Shown here piece by piece: positions 1 to 9,423 of a stretch of 38,774 nucleotides of DNA. A program made the translations under genes and the position numbers. The number at the start of each line of letters is the position of its first letter. The stretch's first letter is position 1. The notes below the pieces were generated by a model. That model was not told where the DNA came from. It searched no databases and worked only from the letters and a program-made list of their open reading frames with translations. The stretch comes from Planctomycetales bacterium (GTDB lineage Bacteria; Planctomycetota; Planctomycetia; Isosphaerales; Isosphaeraceae): contig DAIDKV010000207.1 in the NCBI GenBank assembly GCA_027449865.1, positions 1 through 38,774 of the forward strand, in the 5' to 3' direction.

Positions 1-2
1 AC

Positions 3-116
3 GAGGTGCAGCCGACCGAGTTCCGCGAACTGCTCTACTACCTGGTCGATACGGTGCTCGAAAAGCCCGAGCTGCCGACCCGCGGGGTCACGCAGGTCGT
101 ACAACTCGGGCGCTGA
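3..116 (+). CDS. C-terminal end of an unidentified protein (partial)
   Basis: Only the last 37 codons are present, in frame 3, ending with TGA at 114-116. The composition is balanced and nearly every codon ends in G or C, whereas frame 2 over the same bases gives an arginine-rich shadow. I therefore read this as the real coding frame. The peptide contains FRELLYYLVDTVLEKPELP and ends in VVQLGR. It has no motif I recognise. The next gene follows within 50 bases on the same strand. Confidence 0.5.
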   Translation, partial: EVQPTEFRELLYYLVDTVLEKPELPTRGVTQVVQLGR

Positions 117-163
117 GGACTCCCCCGTTTAGCGGCGGACCCGGCGGGTCGGGCCAGTACGCG

Positions 164-3100
164 ATGAATCCCGGCCTGACCGGCTTCACCCTGGTCGGTG
201 GTGGCGGCGGTGGCGGCGGCGGTGGCGGCGGTGGCGGCGGCGGCTTCGATGGCGATGGATACTACTACGACCAATCGGGCTCGACGGGCAGGCCGGGCTA
301 TGGCGGGTCCCATGGCGGTACAGGGGGGAACGGCGGGACCGGCGGCGGCGGTGGCGCCGGTGGCGGAGCCCTGAAGATCGAGGCGATGGGGAGCTTCGTC
401 TCCGAAGGCGCCTTGACCATCAAGGCGGAGGGGGCTTCGGGACTGCCAAACCTGCCGGGGGGCCAGGGCCGATCCGGTTACAAGAACACCTCTACAAGCT
501 CCGTGATCGGCACCCGGACGCACGGCGGCACGGCGGGCAAGGCCGGGCCTGGCGGCAAGGGGGGCAAGGGCGCCTCCGGGGGCAACGGCGGGATGGGTGG
601 CGGAGGCGGCGGCGGCACCATCTGGGTCGCGGCCAGCGCCCTGGATCTCAGCACCGCGACCCTCAATGTGTCGGGCGGCGGGGGTAACTACAGCGGCTCC
701 TCTGGCACCTCTCCCGTTCACAACAGCGGGGGACAGGTCCTCATGCAGTACAACGCCCTCGGCGCCCCTCTCCAGGTGGGGGTGGGCCAAAGTCAGGGGA
801 AGTATGTCCATTCGCTGACGGGGGCCCAGCCCCTTGGCCAGAATCCGTACAACACCGCCGGCGCCTCCACCCCTCAGATACCGGGCCCGGACCAGACGCT
901 CCCCTCGTCGAAGAGCGTCGGCCTGGCGGCGGGCGCCGACACCTTCGGGCTGCTCAACGTCAGCCTCTCGCAGCTCGAGGCCGCGGACCCGCAAATCGCG
1001 ACGGCTCTCTCCCAGGAGCCGTCCAACGCCCTGGTCGGGGTGCTCGCCGTCTCGGGGCTGGTCGACAGCAACAACCAGCCGCTGCTGTCGTTGTTCCCGG
1101 GCTACGATGTCCTGCTCGTCGCGAATCTCACGAGCGTCACCCTCGCCAACCCGGCGTTGAGCGTGGGGATCGGCGGTTCGGCCGGCACCCCGATCGGCCT
1201 GGAGGAGGGCGGGCTCTCCACCAACGCCCAGGTCGGCGAGACCGGTAGCGAGCAGAAGATCACCGGCCTCGGGGCTGGCGATGTCTGGATCACCCTGATC
1301 CCCGCCGGGCAGTCGTCGGCGTCGATCGCCGCGTCGATCGCCGGCCGCTTCACGCCTTCCGGCACGACGCTGGCGACCGGCTCGGCCGTCACCGGCGCGA
1401 ACCCCATCTACCTGCTTTCGCCGGAGTCGGCCCCGAGCTTCGGCGCCGCGGTGCCCGGCCTGAACGCGGTCGCCGTCAGCCCCGACGGCCAGAACCTCTA
1501 CGCCGTCAACACGGCGCAGGGCCTGCTGGTCGGCGTCGACGCCGGCAGCCTCGCCCAGCGGCAGACATTCCAGTACGGCCAGCCCTATGCGGGCACCGCG
1601 CCGAACATCGCCGGCCTGGCCGGCGCCGTCGCGGTCGGCGTGAGCCCCTCCGACGGCCACGCCGTCTATGTCCTCGGATCCTCGACCCTGAGCGTCTTCT
1701 CGCGAAACGCCAACGGCGACCTGACCTATCTGCCCGCGGCGCTGGCGACGTTCTCAACCCAGCTCGTGGGGACGCCGACGAGCCTGGCGGTCGCACCCGA
1801 CGCCGCGAACACCACCAACGACCAGGTCGACCTGGTCTTCATCGGCGGCACGGCCGGGGTCGCGGAGTTCCAGGTCGACGCCACCACCCAGACGTCCACG
1901 TTCATCGCGCAGGAGCCGTTCGCCGGATCTCCCATCAGCGGGCTCGCCGTTAGCCAGGACGGCACGCTGCTCTACGGCACCGTACCAACCGCCGGGGTGC
2001 TGCTCGTCTGGCAGACGAGCCCCTTCGGGCTGGTGCAGGTCTACGGGGCGCCGTCCTTCGCCGGGGCTCCGTCCACGACGCTGGCCGGAGCCAGCTCGCT
2101 GGCGGTCGGCCCCCACGACGCGTACGTCTACGTCCTCGGCGCCGGCTCCGGCTCCGGCGCCGGCGCCGGGACTCTCACGGTCCTGGCCCGAGAGAAGGAC
2201 AGTCAGGGGCATCTCACCGACCAGTTCTCCTGGGTGCAGACGTTGCAGGACGGATCCGCCGGGGCGAGGGGCCTGACCGGCGCGACCGGGGTCGCGGCCT
2301 CCACCGATGGGAAGTACGTGTACGTCACGAGCGCCACGACCGACACTCTGGCGATCTACGCCACCCAGCCCGGTGGCGGTCTGGTGCTCGACCAGGTGAT
2401 CAGCGGCACCGCCGGTCTGGGTCAGCCCTCGGCCGTGGTGGTCAACCCGGCCAGCGACGTGGTCGAGGTCGCCTCGGCGGCGGGCACCGGGGTCGGCGGG
2501 GGCGGGCTGGCCACCTTCGTGCCGATCGCGAGTGGCGGGGCGCCGCCGCGGTCGCTCTCGGTGAGTTACCAGTCGATGCAGTCGCTCTCGCTGACCCTGG
2601 GCGATGCCCAGAACACCGTCAGCGAGGTGAACTATCCCACCATCAGCTCGACCAACCCCGCGCCGGCGGCTCTCACCATCAACCCGGGCGACGGTGCCAG
2701 CTCGATCGACCTGGCCAGCGTTCAGGGCACGACGACGGTGAACGACTCGACCGGGATCGGGCCCATGACGGTCTCGGTGAACGCGACGTCTCCCAGCACC
2801 GAGTTGAACATCCTGGGTGGCGCCGGGAACAACGAGGTCAACCTCTACGCCGGGAACGGAAGCATCAACATCAGCCTCGGGAGCGGCAATAGCACGGCCC
2901 TCATCGAGGGGACGGCCCTGGCGGGCTTCACCCCGGTCACGCTCACCGGCGGCGCCGGGAACGATGTCCTCGTGTTCGACTCCCAGGGCAATCCGGTCGA
3001 CACCTATTATTCGAATGGCACCCCGGTCATCGGGAACGCGCCCCAGATCCCCAACGGCGAAATCGGGGTTCAGGGGTACAACCTGGTGGACTACACGGGG

Positions 3101-6100
3101 ATCAGCAGCATCCCGGGCTACGCCGGCGCGGTCGTGAACCTGACTGGCAACGTTTTCGTCACCGAGGGCGGCAACGTCTCGCTCTCGGCCACGGCGACCC
3201 CCGCGACCAATTCGCGCATCCTGTCGGCGGCGTTCGACCTGGCGGGCAACGACAGCTATGCGTTCCCCGCGATCGTCGGAGGGGCGTCGGGCTCGTCGTA
3301 TCCGATCTCCGCGACCCTGACGTGGGCCCAGTTGGTCTCGGCGGGGATCACGGCCCCCGGCACGTATCCGATCGCCCTGCGCGTGATCAGCGACACCAAC
3401 ACGGTGACCGTTTTCGGGCAGCTTCAGGTCCAACCCGCGGCTCCGAGCGTCTCCATCACGACCATGACGAGCGCCGTCGTCGGCGTGCCGTTCATGATCG
3501 GCCTGGTCGGCGGCGAGCCGGCCGGCGTCGGTTATGGGATCGCCGGCTGGATCGTCAACTGGGGCGACGGCTCCGCCATCAGTCTGCCGAGCGGGGCGAC
3601 CTCGGCGACGCACATCTACTCGGACGCCGGGACACGCCAGATCACCGCGACGGCCATCGATCCGTACGGCACCAACGCCGTGAGCAAGACCATCAACGTC
3701 TCGTACAGTTCGGCGGTCTCGGTGTCCGCCGATGGACCCTACACGATCCTTCCCGGCCAGTCGCTAACGCTCACCGCCACGGCCTCCGGCGTTCCGGCCG
3801 CGGCCTCCGGCCCGCCCACCCAGTTCGTCTGGTACCTCAAGGGCCAGGGCAACGGCCCCTCCATCGCGAGCGCCCCGGCGAGCCGCTCGGCCATCGGCGT
3901 GTGGAACGGCCAGGTCACGCTCACCTGGGCCCAGCTCGTCGCACTGGGGATTCAGGAGACCGCCTATCCCGACCTCCAGGTCGAGGTCGACTACCCGACC
4001 GGCGGCGGGACCATCACCGAGTTCGCCTCGACGACGCTGACCGTCGAGCCGACCGCGACACTCCAGGCCACCGCCACCCTCGGCGGCGCCGGGACCGTCA
4101 CATTCGTGAATCCCAACCCGTCCCTGACGCAAACCCCCGCGCCCACTTACAGCTACGACTTCCTGGACAACGGGCAATTCGAGATCGCGGGCACCGCGAG
4201 CCCATCCGAGCCGATCCCGGCGGCCCTGCTGGCGCAGCCGGGATCGTTCGTCATCCACGGCCGGTTGACCGCCCCAGACGGAACCTATACCGACGAATAC
4301 GTTGATGTTACCGTTGCCGACAGGCCGCCCGCGGTCACGGTCGGCCCGATTCAGACCATTGCCGCGGGCGCGGCCTGCTCGCTCGGTGGAGTCGGCTTCA
4401 CCGACCCGGGCTTCGCGCTCCCGAATTCGCCGTGGGGCCTCACCGCGACGATCAACTGGGGCGACGGCTCCACGACCGCCGGCGTGCTCGACGTGACCAG
4501 CCCGGCGGGCCAGTCGACCGCCGGGACGATCGCGGGGAGCCACGTTTTCGCGGCCAATCAGACCTATACCGTGACCGTGACGGTCACCGATCCGTACGGA
4601 CTCTCGGGCTCCAGCTCGTTCCAGGTGAAGGTCGGCCCGCCGACGATCACGGTCTCGGCCGGCCCGAATCGGTCCATCGGCGAGGGGGCGAACTTCACGC
4701 TCGACCAGACCACCTTCACCGACACCGGCGCCCCCATCGGCGAGACGGCACGTATCAACTGGGGGGACGGCACGGCCTCGCAGTCGGTCCCGGCCGCCGA
4801 CCTGTTCGCGCCGGCCACGCCCGGCGACCCGGGCTCGATCGCGCTGGGGCACGTCTATGGATATCCGGGCACCTTTACCGTCACCGTCAACGTTGGCGAC
4901 GCCTCCGGCGTCTCGTCGAGCGGCTCGTTCCTGCTCACGGTGACGGACGTGGCGCCGACGGTCGTCGGCGGCCCGGCCGTCCCGCAGACACCGGGCGTTC
5001 CGGTCAACCTCTCGGCGGCGTTCACCGACCCGGGTTTCCCGGTGGGCGGCTTGGCCAAGACCTACGCGGCGACGATCGACTGGGGCGACGGCACCACGAC
5101 CAACGGCACGGTCACGCTGGCCCCCGGCGGCCCCGGCGTGCCGACCGCCGGCACGGTCATCGGCACCCATGCCTACGCCAGGCACGGCGACTTCACGGCG
5201 ACGGTCAAGGTTCTGGACAGCCTGGGCGGCCAGGGGACCGGCTCGGTTCTGGTCCTCGACGTCCCCCCGACCGTCACCGCCGGCCCCGACCAGACGGTCA
5301 ATCAGGGGAGCCCGGTCGCGGTCGACGCCACGTTCGAGGACTTCGGCCACGTTCCGGGCGTCTCGGCGTCCAGCTACACCGCGGTGATCCACTGGGGCGA
5401 CGGCCATACCAGCGCCGGCACGGTCGCGATCGCGTCGGCGCCAGCGGGCGGGCCGGTCATCGGGACGGTCACCGGTAGCTATACCTACTCCGACCAGGGC
5501 CAGTATCCGGTCAGCATCTCGGTGACGGACGCCGGAGGCGGCGTCGGCACCGGCACATTCCAGGCGACGGTCGTCGATGTCGGCCCGACGCTGGCTTCGC
5601 TGCCCGCCGGCATCCCCGTTCTCGGCCAGGCGTTCACCCTCAACGAATCCTTCATCGAGCCAGGCATCGCCCCGCACGACTCCGTCGCCATCAACTGGGG
5701 CGATGGCACCACCGTCTCGTTCGACGCCAACTCGTTGTTCATCGAGCCGGACGGGACGGAGGTCCCGTTCATCACCGAGCCGAACGGAAACAACCCCGGC
5801 TCGATCATCCTCAGCCACACTTACAACAACTTCGGCCCGTACACGCTCACCGTCACGCTGACGGACAGGGATGGCAAGTCGAGCACGGTCAGCGAGGTGC
5901 TCAGGCCGGCGGCGGCGACCGCCATCTCGACGCCCACCTCGTCCACCCAGGGGGTCTCGGTCTACGGCCAGCCGGTGACCTTCACCGCCACGGTCAGCGC
6001 CCTTTCCCCGGGCATGGGCACCCCGACGGGGACGGTGGAGTTCCTCGACACGACCAACAGCCAGAACATCGGCGAGGTTCCGCTCTCGTCCTCCGGCGTC

Positions 6101-7570
6101 GCCACGCTGAACATCACATCGCTGTCGGTGGGCGTTCACTCGATCGAGGCCGTCTACCTCGGCGACGCCTCGTTCCATGCTGGCCACTCCGCCACAATCC
6201 CGCAGACGGTAGGCCGGGCTTCCACCACGACGACGGCCTCGACCCCGCCACCGTCGGTGAGCTTCGGCCAGGCCGTGAACCTCTCGGCCTCGGTCTCGGT
6301 CAACGCGCCGAGCACCCAGCCGGCCCAGTCCCCGACGGGCACCGTCGACTTCTACGACTCGACGACGGGCGTCGATCTTACGCCGGGCGGCGTGCCCCTC
6401 TCGGGCGGGTCGGCCTCGCTGAGCACCACCACGCTGCCCGTCGGCCTCCAGACGATCGTCGAGACGTATTCCGGCGACGGGAATTTCCTGACAAGCTTCT
6501 CGACGCAGTCGGAATCGATCGTCGAGGCGATCTACGTTCTCAACGCGACGCGGCCGGCGCCGAGCCTCAGCGGAACGATGTACCTGTCGGGCGCCGCCTC
6601 GATCAACATCCCGGGGCGGATCATCGTCGACTCGCCCGCGTCGCCGGCGTTGACGCTGGTCGGGAACTCGCGCGTCACGGCGGGGAGCGTCGGGGTGGTC
6701 GGCAAGGTGAACGTGGCCGGAAACGCGAGCATCAGTCCCACGACAACGGGGATCGCGGCCGTTCCCGACCCGCTGGCGACGATCCCGGTCCCGTCCGTCG
6801 CCGGAACGCCGACGACGGTCCGCGTCTCGTCCGGCTCGCGAGAGATCGCGCCGGGGGTCTACGGCTCGATCGAGGTCTCCGGCACGGGGAGCCTGACGAT
6901 GCAGCCGGGGGTCTACGTCATCGCGGGCGGCGGCCTCTCGGTGACGAACAAGGCGACGCTCACCGGGCTGGGTGTGATGATCTACCTCGCGAGCCCGGAT
7001 GACCCGTCGGCCGAGGGGACGGACAGGGGCGTCACGTTGAGCACGAGCGGGGCGGTCAGGCTGTCGGCCCCGACGACCGGGCCCGATGCCGGCCTGCTGT
7101 TCTTCGAGTCCCGGACCAACCCGTCGGTCATCGCGCTCCGCGGGGGCGATGTGAACCTCTCGGGGACGATCTACGCCGCGGACGCCCTGCTGTCGATGAG
7201 CGGCACGGCGCAGGTCTCCGGGGCGCTGGTGGTCAACCGCCTCCAGATGAGCGGTCGCGCGGCCGAGACGGCGACGGCGGGCAACTCCACGACCCCCATC
7301 CCGGTCGATCCGCGAGGATTGGTGCGAGTCGCGACGGCCTTCGCCGGCTCGACGGTCGTGGCCCCGCACGTGCTCGGCGCGCTCGAACCGGCCCCCGACA
7401 GGCCGACCGTCGTTCTCCGGTCGAAGTCGGCCTCGGCGCCGGCGGCGGCGATCGTCGCGGTCTCCCGGGCCCCCCGGGTTCGCCCCTCGGCGATCGTTGG
7501 GGCGCGTCCCTTGGGGGGCCGAATCCTCGATCGGGCGTTCGACGCCGGCGACGATTTCTGGCGGGCCTGA
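164..7570 (+). CDS. giant PKD-repeat, beta-propeller surface protein, N-terminus apparently missing
   Basis: This 2468-residue protein is built from extracellular modules. Residues 1-225 are glycine-rich. About 420-830 carry beta-propeller repeats of the SPDGQNLYAVN type. About 880-960 have GGAGND stretches like calcium-binding hemolysin repeats. Six PKD domains show WGDG motifs near residues 1131, 1431, 1531, 1640, 1743 and 1844. Two bacterial Ig-like domains follow at about 1920-2110 (GTVEFLDT and GTVDFYDS). About 2140-2390 is a right-handed repeat region resembling domains beside TadG/pilus-type proteins. The likely role is a secreted or cell-surface adhesin; this is inference from the domains. 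No signal peptide follows the ATG at 164, and no clear ribosome site precedes it. The frame is open back to base 1, but the bases before about 120 look coding in another frame. The start is therefore uncertain and the true N-terminus may be lost. Confidence 0.8.
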   Translation: MNPGLTGFTLVGGGGGGGGGGGGGGGGFDGDGYYYDQSGSTGRPGYGGSHGGTGGNGGTGGGGGAGGGALKIEAMGSFVSEGALTIKAEGASGLPNLPGGQGRSGYKNTSTSSVIGTRTHGGTAGKAGPGGKGGKGASGGNGGMGGGGGGGTIWVAASALDLSTATLNVSGGGGNYSGSSGTSPVHNSGGQVLMQYNALGAPLQVGVGQSQGKYVHSLTGAQPLGQNPYNTAGASTPQIPGPDQTLPSSKSVGLAAGADTFGLLNVSLSQLEAADPQIATALSQEPSNALVGVLAVSGLVDSNNQPLLSLFPGYDVLLVANLTSVTLANPALSVGIGGSAGTPIGLEEGGLSTNAQVGETGSEQKITGLGAGDVWITLIPAGQSSASIAASIAGRFTPSGTTLATGSAVTGANPIYLLSPESAPSFGAAVPGLNAVAVSPDGQNLYAVNTAQGLLVGVDAGSLAQRQTFQYGQPYAGTAPNIAGLAGAVAVGVSPSDGHAVYVLGSSTLSVFSRNANGDLTYLPAALATFSTQLVGTPTSLAVAPDAANTTNDQVDLVFIGGTAGVAEFQVDATTQTSTFIAQEPFAGSPISGLAVSQDGTLLYGTVPTAGVLLVWQTSPFGLVQVYGAPSFAGAPSTTLAGASSLAVGPHDAYVYVLGAGSGSGAGAGTLTVLAREKDSQGHLTDQFSWVQTLQDGSAGARGLTGATGVAASTDGKYVYVTSATTDTLAIYATQPGGGLVLDQVISGTAGLGQPSAVVVNPASDVVEVASAAGTGVGGGGLATFVPIASGGAPPRSLSVSYQSMQSLSLTLGDAQNTVSEVNYPTISSTNPAPAALTINPGDGASSIDLASVQGTTTVNDSTGIGPMTVSVNATSPSTELNILGGAGNNEVNLYAGNGSINISLGSGNSTALIEGTALAGFTPVTLTGGAGNDVLVFDSQGNPVDTYYSNGTPVIGNAPQIPNGEIGVQGYNLVDYTGISSIPGYAGAVVNLTGNVFVTEGGNVSLSATATPATNSRILSAAFDLAGNDSYAFPAIVGGASGSSYPISATLTWAQLVSAGITAPGTYPIALRVISDTNTVTVFGQLQVQPAAPSVSITTMTSAVVGVPFMIGLVGGEPAGVGYGIAGWIVNWGDGSAISLPSGATSATHIYSDAGTRQITATAIDPYGTNAVSKTINVSYSSAVSVSADGPYTILPGQSLTLTATASGVPAAASGPPTQFVWYLKGQGNGPSIASAPASRSAIGVWNGQVTLTWAQLVALGIQETAYPDLQVEVDYPTGGGTITEFASTTLTVEPTATLQATATLGGAGTVTFVNPNPSLTQTPAPTYSYDFLDNGQFEIAGTASPSEPIPAALLAQPGSFVIHGRLTAPDGTYTDEYVDVTVADRPPAVTVGPIQTIAAGAACSLGGVGFTDPGFALPNSPWGLTATINWGDGSTTAGVLDVTSPAGQSTAGTIAGSHVFAANQTYTVTVTVTDPYGLSGSSSFQVKVGPPTITVSAGPNRSIGEGANFTLDQTTFTDTGAPIGETARINWGDGTASQSVPAADLFAPATPGDPGSIALGHVYGYPGTFTVTVNVGDASGVSSSGSFLLTVTDVAPTVVGGPAVPQTPGVPVNLSAAFTDPGFPVGGLAKTYAATIDWGDGTTTNGTVTLAPGGPGVPTAGTVIGTHAYARHGDFTATVKVLDSLGGQGTGSVLVLDVPPTVTAGPDQTVNQGSPVAVDATFEDFGHVPGVSASSYTAVIHWGDGHTSAGTVAIASAPAGGPVIGTVTGSYTYSDQGQYPVSISVTDAGGGVGTGTFQATVVDVGPTLASLPAGIPVLGQAFTLNESFIEPGIAPHDSVAINWGDGTTVSFDANSLFIEPDGTEVPFITEPNGNNPGSIILSHTYNNFGPYTLTVTLTDRDGKSSTVSEVLRPAAATAISTPTSSTQGVSVYGQPVTFTATVSALSPGMGTPTGTVEFLDTTNSQNIGEVPLSSSGVATLNITSLSVGVHSIEAVYLGDASFHAGHSATIPQTVGRASTTTTASTPPPSVSFGQAVNLSASVSVNAPSTQPAQSPTGTVDFYDSTTGVDLTPGGVPLSGGSASLSTTTLPVGLQTIVETYSGDGNFLTSFSTQSESIVEAIYVLNATRPAPSLSGTMYLSGAASINIPGRIIVDSPASPALTLVGNSRVTAGSVGVVGKVNVAGNASISPTTTGIAAVPDPLATIPVPSVAGTPTTVRVSSGSREIAPGVYGSIEVSGTGSLTMQPGVYVIAGGGLSVTNKATLTGLGVMIYLASPDDPSAEGTDRGVTLSTSGAVRLSAPTTGPDAGLLFFESRTNPSVIALRGGDVNLSGTIYAADALLSMSGTAQVSGALVVNRLQMSGRAAETATAGNSTTPIPVDPRGLVRVATAFAGSTVVAPHVLGALEPAPDRPTVVLRSKSASAPAAAIVAVSRAPRVRPSAIVGARPLGGRILDRAFDAGDDFWRA

Positions 7571-7602
7571 TCCCTGGCTGCCGGCGCGAGGGCCGGGCGT
7601 GT

Positions 7603-7633
7603 CGGCCGCCGGTAGGGCCTTACCCGGCGGCCG
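7603..7633 (+). terminator. GC-rich hairpin after the PKD protein gene
   Basis: CGGCCGCCGG at 7603-7612 pairs perfectly with CCGGCGGCCG at 7624-7633 around an 11-base loop, 33 bases past the stop codon. Only three T residues follow, so a Rho-independent terminator is plausible but weak. It could also act as an mRNA 3'-end stabiliser. Confidence 0.4.
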
Positions 7634-7769
7634 GCTTTGCGATCGATCCGGCCCCGGAGAAGCGAGGGCACCGGGATTCTGATGTGCGAAGCGATTGTAT
7701 GGTATCCATGGATTTTATTCAAACTATAAGCAACGATTCGAGTAGACTCTCGACGACGAGGATTCATCG

Positions 7770-8567
7770 ATGACGACGCGTCTGTTCCGTGCGACGGCCG
7801 GTCTTTGGCGGACCGGCCTGGTCGTGGTGGTTCTTTGCCTGGAGTCGGCCCCCGGCGCGAGCCGGGCCGGCACGCTCTGGTACAATGGCTCTCCCGACGG
7901 TAGCAATGCGGCCTACAACGCCGTCGTGCCGGCGGTCCAGCAGGGCCTGGTTTACGGCGAGTTCATCGTCCCGACGAGTCAGACCTGGACGATCACCGGC
8001 GTGTTCTCGAACGATGCGATGAACACAACGACCACTTCGGCCTACTGGGAGATCCGCCAGGGTGTCTCGGCCGGCCAGGGCGGGACGCTGCTCGATTCGG
8101 GGACCGACCCCGCGACGCAACAGGATCTGAACAACACCGTGTTCGGCTACGAGGAGTATGAGGTCTCCGTTTCCGGCCTCAGCGGCATCACCCTGGGCCC
8201 CGGCACATACTGGCTGGCCGTGGCCCCGATCGTGGCGGGAGACCAGTCTGTCTCGGACATCCTCACCACCAGCGGGACGAACGCGATCGGGATGCCGCGG
8301 GGCAATGACGGCAACTCATACGTGGACGGATCGTTTTACACCAGCCAGAATGGCGGTATCCACTTCGAGCCCGCCGGGGATTATGCGACGAACAACAACG
8401 GACTGGCCGATTTTTCGATGGGCGTGGTGGGATACGCGACCCCCGAACCGTCCTCCCGGGACATGGTTCTGGGAGCGCTGGCGTTGCTCGCGGCGCGATA
8501 CGGGGTTTCCCGATGGAGTCGAAGGCCCCTGGCGGTTGAAGGTCAGCACCCCGGTCGTTCGGGCTAA
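7770..8567 (+). CDS. PEP-CTERM sorting-domain exported protein
   Basis: The 265-residue product begins with a signal peptide: Arg at residue 4, hydrophobic core LVVVVLCL at about 17-24, probable cleavage after ASRA near 33. Its C-terminus has PEPSS at 225-229, a hydrophobic segment (VLGALALLAARYGV, 233-246) and the basic cluster SRWSRRP. That is the PEP-CTERM layout recognised by an exosortase, which removes the tail and sends the protein to the outer surface. The body (33-220) is rich in Thr, Gly, Ser and Asn and probably forms beta structure; I do not recognise its fold. GAGGA about ten bases before the ATG fits a ribosome site. A 12-residue extension after the basic cluster is slightly unusual. 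It stands alone, with 200 bases of AT-richer DNA upstream that could hold its promoter. Confidence 0.75.
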   Translation: MTTRLFRATAGLWRTGLVVVVLCLESAPGASRAGTLWYNGSPDGSNAAYNAVVPAVQQGLVYGEFIVPTSQTWTITGVFSNDAMNTTTTSAYWEIRQGVSAGQGGTLLDSGTDPATQQDLNNTVFGYEEYEVSVSGLSGITLGPGTYWLAVAPIVAGDQSVSDILTTSGTNAIGMPRGNDGNSYVDGSFYTSQNGGIHFEPAGDYATNNNGLADFSMGVVGYATPEPSSRDMVLGALALLAARYGVSRWSRRPLAVEGQHPGRSG

Positions 8568-9073
8568 AGGACGGCGGCGGGCGGCGCCATGTCGTCGCGA
8601 TTGTATTCCGCCGATTTCTGAAGCGCACCCAGGAGAGACTCGAACCGGGTGCTCATGGGAACGGGACCTCGAGCGCTTAACGGTTGCATGGACGATGCCG
8701 GTGGGAGCGGACTCTTCATACCAACCCGACGCGCCAGTGAGGGTTCCGACACGAAGACCCTCGCTGGCGCGTCGGGTTGGTAGGAGACATCGGCCATCCA
8801 ATATGTTCGACTCATGACGATCTTCTCGACGAAATCGCCCGCGAAGCCGAGCTTGCAACGAGACCGGGCAGGCCCGGTCCGTTCGGCATTCGGAAGCAGC
8901 GTCCAATCTGATCAGGACGCTAGCAAAAATGGATCGTCATCGACCCAGTAGAGGCAGGTTACAGGCCCGAAAACCGGACGGGGTTACAACCGAATTTCTA
9001 ACCCATCCGATACCGCCGAGTTGCAACCTCTTGCCTGTTGCCGTAAGTCCTTGCGATTTCTCGGCTTTCTTAG
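8568..9073. other. non-coding stretch between PEP-CTERM gene and tRNA fragment
   Basis: Apart from the palindromic repeat at 8719-8782 I see no gene here. Open frames on both strands are short, overlap the palindrome and have no ribosome site. Because it lies left of the tRNA scar, it should be ancestral chromosome. Confidence 0.5.
8719..8782. repeat. REP-like palindromic repeat (spurious YQPDAPA peptide type)
   Basis: Two 26-base arms (8719-8744 and 8757-8782) are inverted copies with one mismatch, separated by 12 bases. The arm core is ACCAACCCGACGCGCC. Read on either strand it yields peptides such as SYQPDAPARV and SLARRVG. I recall these as recurrent spurious peptides in planctomycete annotations, consistent with a dispersed REP or MITE-like element. 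Only one copy is visible in this window. Confidence 0.7.
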
Positions 9074-9120
9074 TGGAGGATAGGGGATTTGAACCCCTGA
9101 CCTCTTGCATGCCATGGAAG
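9074..9120 (-). other. 3' part of tRNA-Ala(GGC): attachment-site scar
   Basis: Read on the minus strand this gives an anticodon arm with loop ATGGCAT (anticodon GGC at 9113-9111), a 5-base variable loop, a perfect T arm (AGGGG-TTCAAAT-CCCCT), the 3' acceptor strand ATCCTCC and the discriminator A at 9074. The anticodon stem has one mismatch (CTTCC against GCAAG), and no D arm or 5' acceptor strand exists at higher coordinates. It is therefore not a functional tRNA. Such 3' fragments are left when an element integrates into a tRNA gene. The orientation places the element to the right, with the intact tRNA at its far end outside the window. No integrase gene is visible next to it. Confidence 0.7.
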
Positions 9121-9302
9121 CGAGCGAACCCGCGATTTGCCGCAAATACGAGCGGTTTCCGGCACTTACGTCATCGCATATTTTACAGGAATCCCAGGAA
9201 TCGGCAAGGTTTCCAGGGCTTCTGCTGCAACTTTTGCTGCAAGTCGAGGGCGTGGGCAGCGTCGCGCCCATCTCAATGGATGGCCTCGCCTCCCCCTTCC
9301 GT

Positions 9303-9423
9303 CTACTCCTCGTTCATCTCCTCGGCAAGGCTTCGCTGCGACGAGTGCCGCACCGTCAGCACATGGACCGAGTCGCCGCGGGTCGCAAACAGCACGCGGC
9401 TGGATGGCGACGCGGTAGGTCAT
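9303..9423 (-). pseudogene. internally deleted ParE/RelE-family toxin
   Basis: The ATG at 9423 overlaps the antitoxin stop codon (ATGA), the normal layout of a Phd-ParE pair. The first residues, MTYRVAIQPRA, match the usual start of ParE-like toxins. The frame then shifts. In the next frame the remainder reads RVLFATRGDSVHVLTVRHSS and ends EEMNEE, which is the typical C-terminus of the same family. The whole remnant is only 121 bases, not a multiple of three, against roughly 95 codons for an intact toxin. A central deletion of about 150 or more bases is the simplest explanation. The product cannot be an active ribonuclease or gyrase inhibitor. Confidence 0.7.

Noticed and set aside
1754-7369. 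Long Arg/Asp/Gly-rich minus-strand frames of 619 and 1201 residues
   Set aside because: They are antisense shadows of the PKD protein, lacking any domain and with atypical arginine content.
8316-8906. Frames carrying YQPDAPARV on both strands
   Set aside because: They are translations of the palindromic repeat and overlap the PEP-CTERM gene.
9074-9120. A functional tRNA gene
   Set aside because: Only positions 27 to 73 are represented; no D arm or 5' acceptor strand, and one anticodon-stem mismatch.
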